A stretch of 64,000 bases of DNA from RHKX01 sp963823275. GTDB lineage: Bacteria > Actinomycetota > Thermoleophilia > Solirubrobacterales > 70-9. The notes beneath the pieces were generated by a model, which was not told where the DNA came from, searched no databases, and saw only the letters and a program-made list of their open reading frames with translations. The first letter of the stretch is position 1. Every line of letters starts with the position of its first letter. A program made the translations under genes and the position numbers. Shown here one piece after another: positions 26,636 through 36,256 of the stretch. Location of the stretch: assembly GCA_963823275.1 (NCBI GenBank), contig CAWGKW010000002.1, forward strand, positions 248,001 to 312,000. The letters are read 5' to 3'.

Positions 26636-27301
26636 CTAGCCCTTGACCGGCTGCGGAACGATCCGGATGTAGGGGGTCGGTGACTCCCAGCCGTCCGGGT
26701 ATCTCTCGCGGGCCTCCTCGTCGGAGACGGTGCCGGCGATGATCACGTCGTCGCCCTGCTGCCACTGGGCCGGCGTCGCGACCTTGTGGTCGGCGGTCAG
26801 CTGCAGCGAGTCGATGACCCGGATGACCTCGTCGAAGTTCCGGCCGGCCGTCATCGGATAGATCAGGATCAGCTTGATCTTCTTGTCCGGACCGATCACG
26901 AACACGTTCCGCACCGTCTGGTTGTCGGCGGGGGTGCGCTCGGTGGGATCGCCCTCGACGTCGGCGGGCAACATCTCGTATGCCTTCGCGACCTTGAACT
27001 CCGGGTCGGCGATGATCGGGTAGTTGGGGGCGGTGCCCTGCGAGGACTCGATATCGGCCGCCCACCTCTCGTGGTTGCCGAGCGGGTCGATGGAAAGGCC
27101 GACGATCTTGACCCCGCGCTCGTCGAATGACGGCTTGATGGATGCCATGTAGCCCAGCTCGGTCGTGCAGACGGGGGTGAAGTCCTTCGGATGGGAGAAC
27201 AGGACGCCCCACGAATCGCCCAGCCACTCGTGGAAGCTGATCGGTCCCTCGGTCGTCTCCGCCTCGAAGTCGGGGGCGGTCGATCCAATGCTCAAACTCA
27301 T
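26636..27301 (-). CDS. 1-Cys peroxiredoxin (Prx6 family)
   Basis: This antioxidant enzyme reduces peroxides. The 221-residue length and long C-terminal domain fit Prx6-type 1-Cys peroxiredoxins. The peroxidatic cysteine is Cys 45 in DFTPVCTTELG. The C-terminal part includes YPMTAGRNFDEVIRVIDSLQ and DWESP-like sequence near the end, with no resolving cysteine in the usual place. The gene stands alone, upstream of the GH31 gene on the same strand. Confidence 0.93.
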   Translation of the reverse strand: MSLSIGSTAPDFEAETTEGPISFHEWLGDSWGVLFSHPKDFTPVCTTELGYMASIKPSFDERGVKIVGLSIDPLGNHERWAADIESSQGTAPNYPIIADPEFKVAKAYEMLPADVEGDPTERTPADNQTVRNVFVIGPDKKIKLILIYPMTAGRNFDEVIRVIDSLQLTADHKVATPAQWQQGDDVIIAGTVSDEEARERYPDGWESPTPYIRIVPQPVKG

Positions 27302-27489
27302 GTCTGCTCCTTAGGCCCGTGGGTGGGGTGCGGATCCACCTCCGAGATTAGCGAAACAACCAAATCCTGACCAGATTTCGGGTGAATGACGGGGAAGGAG
27401 CTGGAAAGGACGCGACCTGCCGTCCTCATGGGGCCGCCCGGTCAGCAATCCAGCCGACGTCGACTGATCAGGTCCCACCGCGGTTTCGC

Positions 27490-27913
27490 CGCCCCGAGCG
27501 GGCCGATGCCGTCGAGCTGCCCGTGAGCGGGGATCTGACCGTCGAGATCCTCGACGTCGTCGCCGTCGAGGTCGGAGGCGAGGGCCCCCGAGCGGATTCG
27601 CTTGATCGCACGCCCCTGCTCGAAGCCTTCGCGGCGTTCGAGCCGGCCCGCCAGTTCGTGGCCCGCGAGCCGCAGCTGGCTCTCAACCTTTTTCTCTCCC
27701 AGGACGGCGCTGTGAATCTGCGGCTCGCCGAGGCGCTTCGCCGGGTTGATGGCGGAAGCCGAAGTCGGTCGCGGCTCCAGCGATCGCGACGAACTCGTCG
27801 CCTGCATGGTCCAGGTCTGCACGGCGCTGTTCTGGGCGACGTACGCGATCGGCGAGTAGGCACCGATCGAACGGGCTGTCAGGGTCGTCGAGGCTCTCCC
27901 GCAGACAGCCTGA
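27490..27913 (+). pseudogene. Decayed TetR-family (QsdR-like) regulator, C-terminal remnant
   Basis: Codon use on the plus strand is strongly coding-like. The frame-1 segment (FAAFEPARQFVAREPQLALN, then LRLAEAL) resembles the ligand domain of QsdR-type TetR regulators. From about 27740 the similarity moves to another frame (FAGLMAEAEVG, VCTALFWATYAIGE), is broken by TAG at 27857, and continues in that same frame as ERAVRVVEAL to TGA at 27911. No helix-turn-helix half was found upstream. This makes a truncated gene with one frameshift and one nonsense codon. Confidence 0.5.
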
Positions 27914-27931
27914 TCCCGCCCGGGCCTCCGG

Positions 27932-30900
27932 TTACTTCTTCACCGTCACCTTGAACTTCTGCTTCGGCGTGGCGTTGCCGTTGGCGTCGGTCGCGGTCAC
28001 CTTGATCGTCGCCTTCGACTTCTTCTTCTTGATGACCTTCTTGATCTTGGTCTTGGTCTTCGGCTTGAACTTGAGCTTCAGTTCCTTCTTGACCCCGGTG
28101 TCGACGCCGGTCGCGGTCGCCTTCTTGAGGTCGTACTTCTTGGTCTTCTTGACCTTGCCGTTCTTCTTCAGGATCTTGACCTTGATCGTGCCGGTCGCCT
28201 CGAAGTCGCAGGGCTCGTCGGTGCACTTCGCCTTGACGATCACCTTGTTCTTGTCCTTCTGCTTCTTCTGGCCGCTCACCTTGAGCGCTGGCTTCGTTGT
28301 GTCCGGTGGGCCGCCCGGCTCGCCCTCGGGGGGGTTCTCGACCGTCTCGCAGTTCGTCGTCGTGTCCTGAACGTCGGCGTTCGCCGTGTCGGTCTCGGTG
28401 CCGCAGTCGTTGGTGTCGGCGGTGCCGCCGTCCTGGCTGTTCTGCGTGTCCGCCCCGGCCCCGCCGAGCAGAATGTCGGCCTCGGCGCCGCCGGTCAGCG
28501 TGTCGCCCCCGTCGTCGCCGGTGATCACATCGGCTCCGGCGCCTCCCGAGAGCGAGTCGGCACCGCCGCCGCCAACGATTCCGTTTGCGGAGGCGTCTCC
28601 GGTGATCGTGTCGCCGAACGACGTACCGATCACCGAGAGGACCGAGGTCAGGTTGTCGGTCGATGCGTTGAGGACCTGCCCGGTGCCCAGGTCGGCGTCG
28701 ATCCCGGTCCCTCCGGGGTCGTCGGAGAAGTCGGCCACATCGTCCCCCGCCCCGCCGTCGATGTCGTCTGAGCCCGGACCGCCCTGGAGGCTGTCGGCCT
28801 CTGTCCCCCCCAGCAGGGCGTCGCCCTGGCTCGAGCCGATCAGCGAGTCGGTTCCGCCGAGACCGTCGAGCGAGACGGGCCCGGCGCTGAACCCCGATGC
28901 GTCGAGGCTGTTCGCCGAGCCGCCCCCGGTCAGGTGGGCCGCCTCGAAGCTGCCGGAGACGAGGGTGTCGCTGTCGCCCCCCGCGGAGAGCACCGTGTCG
29001 TTGAGCGTTGCGTCGCCGTCCCCGGTGGCCGTCAGCGTGTCGGACCCGTTGCCGCCGTCGAGCGAATCGGACCCGATCCCGCCGTCGATGCTGTCGGAGC
29101 TGCCGTTGCCGTCGATCGTGTCGCCTCCGGCGGCGCCGGTCAGCTCGTCGCCCTGAGTGCCGCCGCTCAGGTCGTCGCCGCTGCCCAGGCCAGCGAGGCT
29201 CACGGAGCCGAGGGTGAACCCCGAAGCGTCGATCGAGTTCGCCGCCGCACCGCCGCTCAGCGATGCGGTCTCGACCGACGCGAGCGTATCGGCGCCGCCC
29301 CCGGAGACCGAGTGCTGCCCGTCGGTCAACGTCTGGTCGGCGTCGAGCGCAGCTTGCAGGCGGTCCGTGCCCGGGCCGCCGTCAAGCGAGTCCGCGTCAC
29401 CGCCGCCGCTCAGGGTGTCGGCCGCTCCGCCGCCGGCGATCGTCACCGGGGCAGCGGTGAACGCCGAGGCGTCGATCGAGGTCCCCGATGCGCCGCCGCT
29501 CAGGGAGAAGTTCTCGAAGCCGCCGTGGGTGTCGGTTCCGGCACCGGTTGCGACTGTGTTCGCAAGGGTCTGATCCGCGTCGACGCTCTGGACAAAGCGG
29601 TCGGCGGAGGGGCCGCCGAGCAGCGAGTCGCTCCCCGCCGCACCGATGATCGTGTCGAATCCGTCGTCGCCATCGAGTGTCACCTGACCGGGGAACGCCG
29701 AGGCGTCGAGCGAGTTCGCGCCCGTGCCGCCGGTCAGCGATGCCTGTTCGATTCCCGCCAGCGGCGTGTTGCCGCCGACCGCCTCCGACAGCTGGGACCC
29801 GCTCAGGGTCATGCTGAAGTCCCCGGCGTTGACGAGCCTGTCGGCCGATCCGTCGCCGCCCTCGACCGAGGTCGCTCCCGGGGTCACGTCGAGCCGGTCG
29901 TCGCCGCCCTCGCCCTGGAGCTGATCCTGAGAATCGCCGACGAGAGTGTCGCTCTCGGTTCCGCCGGCCAGCGTGTCGGAGAACCCGTTGCCTGCGGGGA
30001 GGCTGTCGGTGCCGGCGCCTCCGTCGATGCTGTCGGTGAACTGGCCGCCCCTGATCGTGTCGGCGCCGTCCAGCCCGAGCAGGGTGGACTCGCCGAAGAT
30101 CGTGGTTGCCGCCGAGACGTCGATCGTGTTGCCGCTCGACCCACCCTCGATCGAGACGGCGTCGAAGTTGTTGACCGTGTCGGTGCCCCGACCCGTCAGG
30201 AAGGTGGGACCCGTGAACACGTGGTTGACATCGCCGCGCTGGCGGAGCACGTTCTCGTCGTTGCTGCTGCCGTTCAGAGAGTCGTCGCCGTCGCCGCCCT
30301 CGATCGTGTCGTAGCCACTCTGGCCGTTGATCGAAACGTCGCCGGAGAACGCATTGGCGCTGAGATCGTTGGCCGCGTTGCCGCCGCGCAGGGAGGCCGA
30401 TTCGATCGAGACGAGCGTGTCGTTTCCGGCCCCCGACGAGGTGCTGAGGAGGGTGTCGGAGAGGGTCATGTCGGCGTCGGCGATGAGTTCGACCCGATCG
30501 TCGTCGGCGCCGCCGTCGAGGCGGTCGTTTCCGCCGCCTCCGTAGAGCGTGTCGTCGGCAGCCAGACCCGCCGCCGTCACCGGTCCGGAGGTGAAGTCCG
30601 TCGCATCGATCAGATTCGCTGAGCCCCCGCCACTCAGCGAGGCCTGTTCGATCGAACCCAGCGTGTCACTCCCGTCGCCGGTCACGAACCCGTTGCTCAG
30701 GTCCTGGTCGGCATCGGCGCCCTGGACGATCCGGTCGCCGCCGCCGTCGCCGAGCAAGCTGTCATTGGCGTCGCCGCCCAGAAGGGTGTCGTCCGCGCCC
30801 TGGCCGCTCAGCGTCGTCTGGCCGGCGCTGAATGCCGAGGCGTCGATCGTGTTCGCGGACGCCCCGCCCGTCAGCGATGCTCTCTCTACACCCGAGAGCG

Positions 30901-33900
30901 TGTCCGTGCCGTCGCCCGTCACGCCGGCGTTCGTCAGCGTCTGGTTGGAGTTTGCCGTCTGCAGTATTCGGTCGTTGTCGGCACCGCCGATCAGCGAGTC
31001 GCCGCCGCCGGAGCCCTGCAAGGTGTCCTCTCCGGCGGTTCCGTCCAGAGTGGTCGAGCCGCTGAAGGCCGATGCGTCGAGGTCGTTGTCGGACCCGCCG
31101 CCGACGAGCGAGGCGGTCTCAACCCCCGAGAGGGTGTCCTCCTCGAGTCCACCCCCTAGTCCGGCCGAATGTTGCGTGTCGGTCAGAACCTGCGGTTGGT
31201 CCTCCGTGTAATCGACGCGGTCGCCCGCCCCGGCGCCCCCGATCAGGGAGTCCTCGGCGCCGAACCCGATTCCTCCCAAGAGCGTGTCGTTGGAGCCCCC
31301 GCCATCGAGCGTGACCGAGCCGGAGAACGCTTGCGCATTGAGCAGGTTCGCCGACCCGCCGCCGGTCAGCGAGGCTCGCTCGAAGCTCGACAGCGTGTCG
31401 TTGATCCCGAGTGCGCTGTGTTGGGCGCCGGTCAGGGTCTGTGAGACGTTGCCGCTGTAGCGCAGCTCGTCGGTCTCCGCGCCGGCACCGCCGACGAGCG
31501 AATCGGCCGCAGGCCCGCCGATCAGGGTGTCGTCCTGGCTGCTGGCGTCGAGCGTTACCGGGCCCGAGAAGCCCGACGCATCGAGCAGGTTGTCCCCGAC
31601 TCCGGTCGCGAGCGAGGCGTTCTCGAGGCCGTCGAGGCTGTCGGACGTGGTGCCGTCGCTGAGGGCGCTGGAGGTGAGCGTGAAGTCGACCCCGCTGGTT
31701 CCCTCGAACTGGGAGAGCGTGTCGGTGCCGGCGTTGCCGATCAGCGTGTCGACGGAGCCCTCGCTCAGGTTCACACCGTCCGGATCGAGGACGTCGTCGC
31801 CGGGCCCACCGTCGACGAGGTCGGTGCCCAGGCCGCCGGTCAGGGAGTCGGCGTCGCCCTGCCCGGCCAGCGTGTCGGGCCCACCGAAGGTCGTGTTCGA
31901 GTCGCCGCTGAGCGTGTCGCCCTGGGTCCCGCCGAGCAGGGAGTCACCCGTCCCCGAGGCTGCGCCGATCACGCTGTCGGTGCCCGCGTCGCCCGTCAGC
32001 GTGCTTCCGCCGAAGGCTGCGATGAGCGTGTCGTTGCCGTTGTCGCCGGCGAGGCTCTCGACGGCCGTCGGCGTCGTCGAGAGGATCGAGTCCTGATCGC
32101 CTCCGCCCGAGAGCGTGTTCGCGCCCGCTCCGCCGTTGATCGTGTCGTTGTCGTCCTCGCCGAAAATCTGGTCGGCGCCGCCCGACCCGCTGAACGAGTC
32201 GCTTCCCGCGTTGCCGTAGAGCGTGTTGGCGTTGTTGTCGCCGGTGATCGTGTCCGCGTTGTCGGAGCCGATCGCGCCCTCGATGAAGCTCAGCGTGTCC
32301 GTGCCCGCGCCGGTTGCGCTGCCGGTCGCGAGGTTGATGTTGACGGCCCCGGCCGCGAACGAATAGGAAGCGTAATCGTCGTCGTTGCCGCCGTTGACGG
32401 TGTCGTTACCGGTGTCGCCGCCCTCGAGCGTGTCGATACCGTCGCCGCCGGCCATCGAGTCCGTTCCGGCCTCGCCGACGAGGCTGTCGCCGTCGCCGTC
32501 GCCGCTCAGCGTGTCGGTCGAGCCCCCGGCGAGGAGCGTGTCGGCGCCGATGCCACCCGCCAGGCTGTCGGTGAAGCCGCCGCTGACCAGCCGGTCGGCG
32601 CCGTCGTCGCCGGCAAGGGTGCTGAGTCCGACGAGGGCGCCGTTCAGCGTGTCGGCGCCGTCGTTGCCGACCAGTGAAGTCGTGGCGCTGCCGGCGACGA
32701 TGGAATCGTCGCCGGCGCCGCCGATGGCGTTCTCGATTCCGTTCACGGTGTCGGTGCCGCGCCCGGTCGAGGTTCCTGCGCCGAGGTCCACGTCGAGAGC
32801 GCCGGTCGCGTCTGAGACGTCGAGCGTGTCCGAGAGGCCGCCGCCGACGAGCGAGTCGTTCTGCGTGCCGCCCTGGATCAGGTCACCGCTCGAGCCACCG
32901 GTGATCGTGTCGTCGCCGCTGCCGCCGGCGAGGCTGCTGCTCGCGATTCCCTGCGGGCCGAGGATGACGTCGTTGTTGACCTCGCCCTCGATCGTCACGT
33001 CGCCCGTGCCGAGCTGCGTGTATTCGGTCCCGTTGACGCCGCTGAAGTCGATCGTGTCGTTGCCGTTGTCGCCGAAGACCGAGGCGTCGACCACCGAGGC
33101 GCAGGGAAGATTCCCGAACGGGAAGAACGGATTCGGAATCGTCTGCGCTCCGGTCCCGGTGTCGTACCTGAGTTCGCCGCCGACGCCGCCGAGGCAGGTG
33201 AGCGTCAGCTGGTCGGCACCGCCGTCGGATGTGAAGGTCAGCCGACCGGTCGTGTTGCTGTAGGAGATGGTCGTCCAGCTCGCCTCGGCCCGATCGGAGC
33301 CGGGGCCGCCCGAGAGGATGAAGACGACGGCCGTCGCGAGGCTGGCCAATCCCGATCGCGCCCGCCCGGTCAGCGGGCCGCGGCGTCGGCGGTCGCGCCG
33401 CATCCGCCGTTCCATCGCCCGTGAGAGCCGCCGGCGCTGCTCGTGGCAGAGCACCGGGTGGGGATTGAGGCCACCCGCCGACTCGATGAAGGCGATCAGC
33501 TCGTCCGGCTGGGGGTCGGGATCGACCAGGGTCGGCGTCATCATTACCGGAGCGGCAAGCTCGCGGTCGAGGATCAGCGCCGAGACGGCCGAGCCGAGCG
33601 CCGACGTCAGCTCCAGGGCGAACGAGGCGCCGGCGTCGCTCCCCGCCACGACGAGGGGAAGCCGGCGGAGCTCGGGAATGGCCAGCAGCCGGCGGAGGGC
33701 GTCGATCGGGACGCTGCCGCGCCCGAAGCGAACGACGGCCAGGTCGGCGGCCTCGAGGTCCTCGTGCCCATTGCCGATCGCGATCGCAAGCGCTCTCGGC
33801 CGGCGCGGGAGGGAGAGCACCGCCTCGACCCCGTGGTGGTGCAGGTCCACCTCGACCCCGGATCCGGCAGCCCGCACCTGGCCGGCGCCCAAGAGGACCG

Positions 33901-33967
33901 GAACTCGGATTTCCGGAAGGGGGCGTCCCTGGCGGTAGCGGCACAGCCTGCGTTGCCTGCGGTTCAC
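27932..33967 (-). CDS. Giant RTX-like calcium-binding repeat protein with an alpha/beta-hydrolase-like N-terminal region
   Basis: From GTG 33967 (AAGGGAG just upstream) the protein has about 2,011 residues. Residues 1-185 look like a degenerate alpha/beta-hydrolase (RALAIAIGNGHEDLE, VVAGSDAGASFAL where G-x-S-x-G is expected). A hydrophobic segment follows (SGLASLATAVVFILSGG), and then about 1,600 residues rich in GG-x-G-x-D-type nonapeptides that should fold as calcium-bound beta-rolls. The end is a Lys-rich beta domain (VTATDANGNATPKQKF). An internal ATG at 33415 would start the protein just before the hydrophobic segment as a signal peptide, making the upstream part a separate or dead gene; no ribosome site supports it. 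Surface or secreted, function unknown. Confidence 0.75.
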   Translation of the reverse strand: MNRRQRRLCRYRQGRPLPEIRVPVLLGAGQVRAAGSGVEVDLHHHGVEAVLSLPRRPRALAIAIGNGHEDLEAADLAVVRFGRGSVPIDALRRLLAIPELRRLPLVVAGSDAGASFALELTSALGSAVSALILDRELAAPVMMTPTLVDPDPQPDELIAFIESAGGLNPHPVLCHEQRRRLSRAMERRMRRDRRRRGPLTGRARSGLASLATAVVFILSGGPGSDRAEASWTTISYSNTTGRLTFTSDGGADQLTLTCLGGVGGELRYDTGTGAQTIPNPFFPFGNLPCASVVDASVFGDNGNDTIDFSGVNGTEYTQLGTGDVTIEGEVNNDVILGPQGIASSSLAGGSGDDTITGGSSGDLIQGGTQNDSLVGGGLSDTLDVSDATGALDVDLGAGTSTGRGTDTVNGIENAIGGAGDDSIVAGSATTSLVGNDGADTLNGALVGLSTLAGDDGADRLVSGGFTDSLAGGIGADTLLAGGSTDTLSGDGDGDSLVGEAGTDSMAGGDGIDTLEGGDTGNDTVNGGNDDDYASYSFAAGAVNINLATGSATGAGTDTLSFIEGAIGSDNADTITGDNNANTLYGNAGSDSFSGSGGADQIFGEDDNDTINGGAGANTLSGGGDQDSILSTTPTAVESLAGDNGNDTLIAAFGGSTLTGDAGTDSVIGAASGTGDSLLGGTQGDTLSGDSNTTFGGPDTLAGQGDADSLTGGLGTDLVDGGPGDDVLDPDGVNLSEGSVDTLIGNAGTDTLSQFEGTSGVDFTLTSSALSDGTTSDSLDGLENASLATGVGDNLLDASGFSGPVTLDASSQDDTLIGGPAADSLVGGAGAETDELRYSGNVSQTLTGAQHSALGINDTLSSFERASLTGGGSANLLNAQAFSGSVTLDGGGSNDTLLGGIGFGAEDSLIGGAGAGDRVDYTEDQPQVLTDTQHSAGLGGGLEEDTLSGVETASLVGGGSDNDLDASAFSGSTTLDGTAGEDTLQGSGGGDSLIGGADNDRILQTANSNQTLTNAGVTGDGTDTLSGVERASLTGGASANTIDASAFSAGQTTLSGQGADDTLLGGDANDSLLGDGGGDRIVQGADADQDLSNGFVTGDGSDTLGSIEQASLSGGGSANLIDATDFTSGPVTAAGLAADDTLYGGGGNDRLDGGADDDRVELIADADMTLSDTLLSTSSGAGNDTLVSIESASLRGGNAANDLSANAFSGDVSINGQSGYDTIEGGDGDDSLNGSSNDENVLRQRGDVNHVFTGPTFLTGRGTDTVNNFDAVSIEGGSSGNTIDVSAATTIFGESTLLGLDGADTIRGGQFTDSIDGGAGTDSLPAGNGFSDTLAGGTESDTLVGDSQDQLQGEGGDDRLDVTPGATSVEGGDGSADRLVNAGDFSMTLSGSQLSEAVGGNTPLAGIEQASLTGGTGANSLDASAFPGQVTLDGDDGFDTIIGAAGSDSLLGGPSADRFVQSVDADQTLANTVATGAGTDTHGGFENFSLSGGASGTSIDASAFTAAPVTIAGGGAADTLSGGGDADSLDGGPGTDRLQAALDADQTLTDGQHSVSGGGADTLASVETASLSGGAAANSIDASGFTLGSVSLAGLGSGDDLSGGTQGDELTGAAGGDTIDGNGSSDSIDGGIGSDSLDGGNGSDTLTATGDGDATLNDTVLSAGGDSDTLVSGSFEAAHLTGGGSANSLDASGFSAGPVSLDGLGGTDSLIGSSQGDALLGGTEADSLQGGPGSDDIDGGAGDDVADFSDDPGGTGIDADLGTGQVLNASTDNLTSVLSVIGTSFGDTITGDASANGIVGGGGADSLSGGAGADVITGDDGGDTLTGGAEADILLGGAGADTQNSQDGGTADTNDCGTETDTANADVQDTTTNCETVENPPEGEPGGPPDTTKPALKVSGQKKQKDKNKVIVKAKCTDEPCDFEATGTIKVKILKKNGKVKKTKKYDLKKATATGVDTGVKKELKLKFKPKTKTKIKKVIKKKKSKATIKVTATDANGNATPKQKFKVTVKK
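28911..31645 (-). repeat. Eleven-copy, about 90-residue supra-repeat inside the RTX protein
   Basis: Eleven occurrences of a module marked by [VFI]E-x-ASLTGG-x-SAN-x-[IL]DASAF recur every 85-95 residues (about 270 nt) between 31645 and 28911. Each is followed by a short run of DTL-GG nonapeptides and by DADQTL-type sequence ending GTDTL. Copies have diverged; the seventh (FDAVSIEGG) is the weakest. Confidence 0.65.
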
Positions 33968-34071
33968 GTCTCCCTTATGAACGCTGGAATCGGACGACCT
34001 GCGCGACGCTATCAACATGCGTGGCAGTGCGTGCCGGTTCTCCGTGCGCCGCCTCGTCATAGGGTTGCGAC

Positions 34072-35295
34072 GTGCACGTCCTCTTCGTCCACAAGAATTT
34101 CCCGGCCCAGTTCGGCCACATCGGCGCCCGCGGGGTCGCCGAGCGCGGCTGGACGGCGACCTTCGTCTCGGAGAAGCCTCCGGGCGAGGTCGGCGGGGTC
34201 CGCAACATCCAGTACCGGCCGCGCGGTGGTGCCGGTGAGCAGACCCACTACCTGTCGCGGACGTTCGAGAACGGGATCTGGCACGCCGCCGGCGTCTACG
34301 AGGCGCTGAAGCCGGTCTCGGCCGCAATCAAGCCGGACCTGATCGTCGGCCACTCCGGCTGGGGCTCGACCATGTTCCTGCGCGAGCTCTATCCCGACGC
34401 CAAGGTGATCAACTACTTCGAATACTTCTACCGACCGCGCGACTCCGATCTCGACTTCCGCCCAGAGATCCCGGTCGCCGAGATCGACCGCTTGCGCAGC
34501 CCTGCCCGCAACGCGATGATCCTGCTCGACCTCGAGTACTGCGACGCCGGCTACTCGCCGACGAGCTACCAGCAGAGCCTGATGCCGGACGCCTACCGCG
34601 ACAAGGTGCGGGTGATCCACGACGGTGTCGACACGTCGATCTGGCACCGCCGCGAGCTCGCCGAACGGCGGATCGGCAACCTCCGCCTCGCCGAGGGGGA
34701 GCGCCTCGTCACCTATGTCTCGCGGGGCATGGAGATGATGCGTGGCTTCGACGTCTTCATGAAGGCAGCCAAGCGGATCTGCGACGCGCGCGACGACGTC
34801 CGGTTCGTCGTCGTCGGCTCCGACCGGGTCGCCTACGGAGGCGATCTGCGCCACACGGGTGGGCGCAGCTTTAAGGAGCACGTGCTCGCCGCCGACGCCT
34901 ACGAGCTAGACCGTATCCACTTCGTCGGCAACGTCAAGCCGGAGATCCTCGCCGACCTGCTCAGCCTCTCGGATCTGCACTTCTACCTGACCGTGCCGTT
35001 CGTGCTCAGCTGGTCGTGCCTGGACGCGATGGCGTGCGGGGCGACGATGCTGTGCTCGGACACGGAGCCCGTCCGCGAGGTCATCCGCGACGGTGAGAAC
35101 GGCTACCTCGTCGATTTCTTCGACGACGAGCGTTTCGCCGAGCACGCACTCGAGGTGCTCGACGACCCCGCGCGCCACCGTGAGAGCGTCGGCGCCGCGG
35201 CGGCAGCCACCATCGCCGAGCGGTACGCGCTCGACGTCACGTTCCCGATGATGGCCGACTTCTACGAGGCCGTGGCGGCCGGGGAACGCAGCTGA
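34072..35295 (+). CDS. GT4-type glycosyltransferase
   Basis: The 407-residue protein has a GT-B layout: an N-terminal HVLFVHKNFPAQFGH strand-loop, a linker with HDGVDTSIW, and a C-terminal nucleotide-sugar domain with FVVVGSDRVAYG and DAMACGATMLCSDTEPVREVI. The E-x7-E motif of retaining GT4 enzymes is represented only partly (SLSDLHFYLTVPFVLSW). The donor and acceptor are unknown. It starts at GTG 34072, divergent from the RTX gene with a 104-bp shared upstream region, and overlaps the methyltransferase start by one base. Confidence 0.85.
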   Translation: MHVLFVHKNFPAQFGHIGARGVAERGWTATFVSEKPPGEVGGVRNIQYRPRGGAGEQTHYLSRTFENGIWHAAGVYEALKPVSAAIKPDLIVGHSGWGSTMFLRELYPDAKVINYFEYFYRPRDSDLDFRPEIPVAEIDRLRSPARNAMILLDLEYCDAGYSPTSYQQSLMPDAYRDKVRVIHDGVDTSIWHRRELAERRIGNLRLAEGERLVTYVSRGMEMMRGFDVFMKAAKRICDARDDVRFVVVGSDRVAYGGDLRHTGGRSFKEHVLAADAYELDRIHFVGNVKPEILADLLSLSDLHFYLTVPFVLSWSCLDAMACGATMLCSDTEPVREVIRDGENGYLVDFFDDERFAEHALEVLDDPARHRESVGAAAAATIAERYALDVTFPMMADFYEAVAAGERS

Positions 35296-36146
35296 TGCAC
35301 CCGTTCTGGAAGCTCGTGATCGAGCCGACCCTCGATGCGGCCGAAGCCCGTGTCGTGATCGAGATCGGCGCCGAGCAGGGTAAGACGACCGGGCTGCTCC
35401 TCGAGCGGGCCGCTCGCGTCGGCGGCGTCGTCCACTCGATCGACCCGGCGCCGCGCTTCGACGTCGGCCGGGTCGAGCTCGCCCAGGGCGAGCGCTTCCG
35501 CTTCCACCGGGCGCGCAGCCTCGATGTCCTCGGCACGATCGAGGGCAGCGACGCCGTGCTGATCGACGGCGACCACAATTGGTTCACCGTCCACGGTGAG
35601 CTACAGGCTCTAGCCGCCGGCGCGGCGGCGGTCGGCGAACCCCTGCCACTGGTCTTCGCCCACGACGTCGGCTGGCCGTACGGGCGCCGCGACATGTACT
35701 ACGACCCCGCCACGGTTCCCGCGGAAGGTCGCCAGGACGCCGCTCGGGCGGCGATCCTCCCCGGTCGCTCCGAGCTGGGCGACCCCGGGATCAACGCCGG
35801 CCTCTGGAACGCGACCCACGAGGGTGGGGCGCGGAACGGCGTCCGTACGGCGGTCGAGGACTTCACCGCCTCCCACGACGAGCGCTGCGAGCTCGTCGTG
35901 CTCGAGGGCCTGCACGGGCTCGCCGTCCTCTGTTCGCAGCTACGTCTCGACCGCTCGCCCGGCCTTCGCCAGGCGCTTGATCGCCTCTCGACCCCGCAGT
36001 TCCTAACCGAATGGGCGGCGCAGATCGAGCGCTGGCGGATCGACGCCGAGATCTCCCGCAGCAGCGCCCAGGCCGATCGCGCGGCGACGGCCGCCCGCCT
36101 CGAGCGTCTCGAGTCCACCCTGCTCGACCCCGACGAGCCTCAGTAG
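35295..36146 (+). CDS. Class I SAM-dependent methyltransferase-like protein
   Basis: The 283-residue protein has a Rossmann-like start, ARVVIEIGAEQGKTTGLLL (motif I). It continues with GVVHSIDPAPRF and an acidic DAVLIDGDHNWFTVHGEL, as in cephalosporin-hydroxylase/Methyltransf_24-type enzymes. The C-terminal 60 residues are a charged helix that may form a coiled coil. It is coupled to the glycosyltransferase (TGATG), suggesting joint action on a glycan or glycolipid. Confidence 0.78.
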   Translation: MHPFWKLVIEPTLDAAEARVVIEIGAEQGKTTGLLLERAARVGGVVHSIDPAPRFDVGRVELAQGERFRFHRARSLDVLGTIEGSDAVLIDGDHNWFTVHGELQALAAGAAAVGEPLPLVFAHDVGWPYGRRDMYYDPATVPAEGRQDAARAAILPGRSELGDPGINAGLWNATHEGGARNGVRTAVEDFTASHDERCELVVLEGLHGLAVLCSQLRLDRSPGLRQALDRLSTPQFLTEWAAQIERWRIDAEISRSSAQADRAATAARLERLESTLLDPDEPQ

Positions 36147-36256
36147 CGACCCTCGACCACGCGGCCGCGCACCGCCGTCCTCACCACAGCTTCACCGCTT
36201 CTTGCTGTTTTGCGTCCAACATGTGGCCGCAGGGCACGCTCAGATTGTGGTGATCG

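Noticed and set aside
27442..27822. Minus-strand gene of about 126 residues
   Set aside because: Third-position GC bias and family similarity favour the plus strand (TetR relic). The minus frame is its shadow.
28911..31645. CRISPR or tandem DNA repeat array
   Set aside because: The repeats are protein-level, diverged and in frame within a single long coding region; there are no constant spacers.
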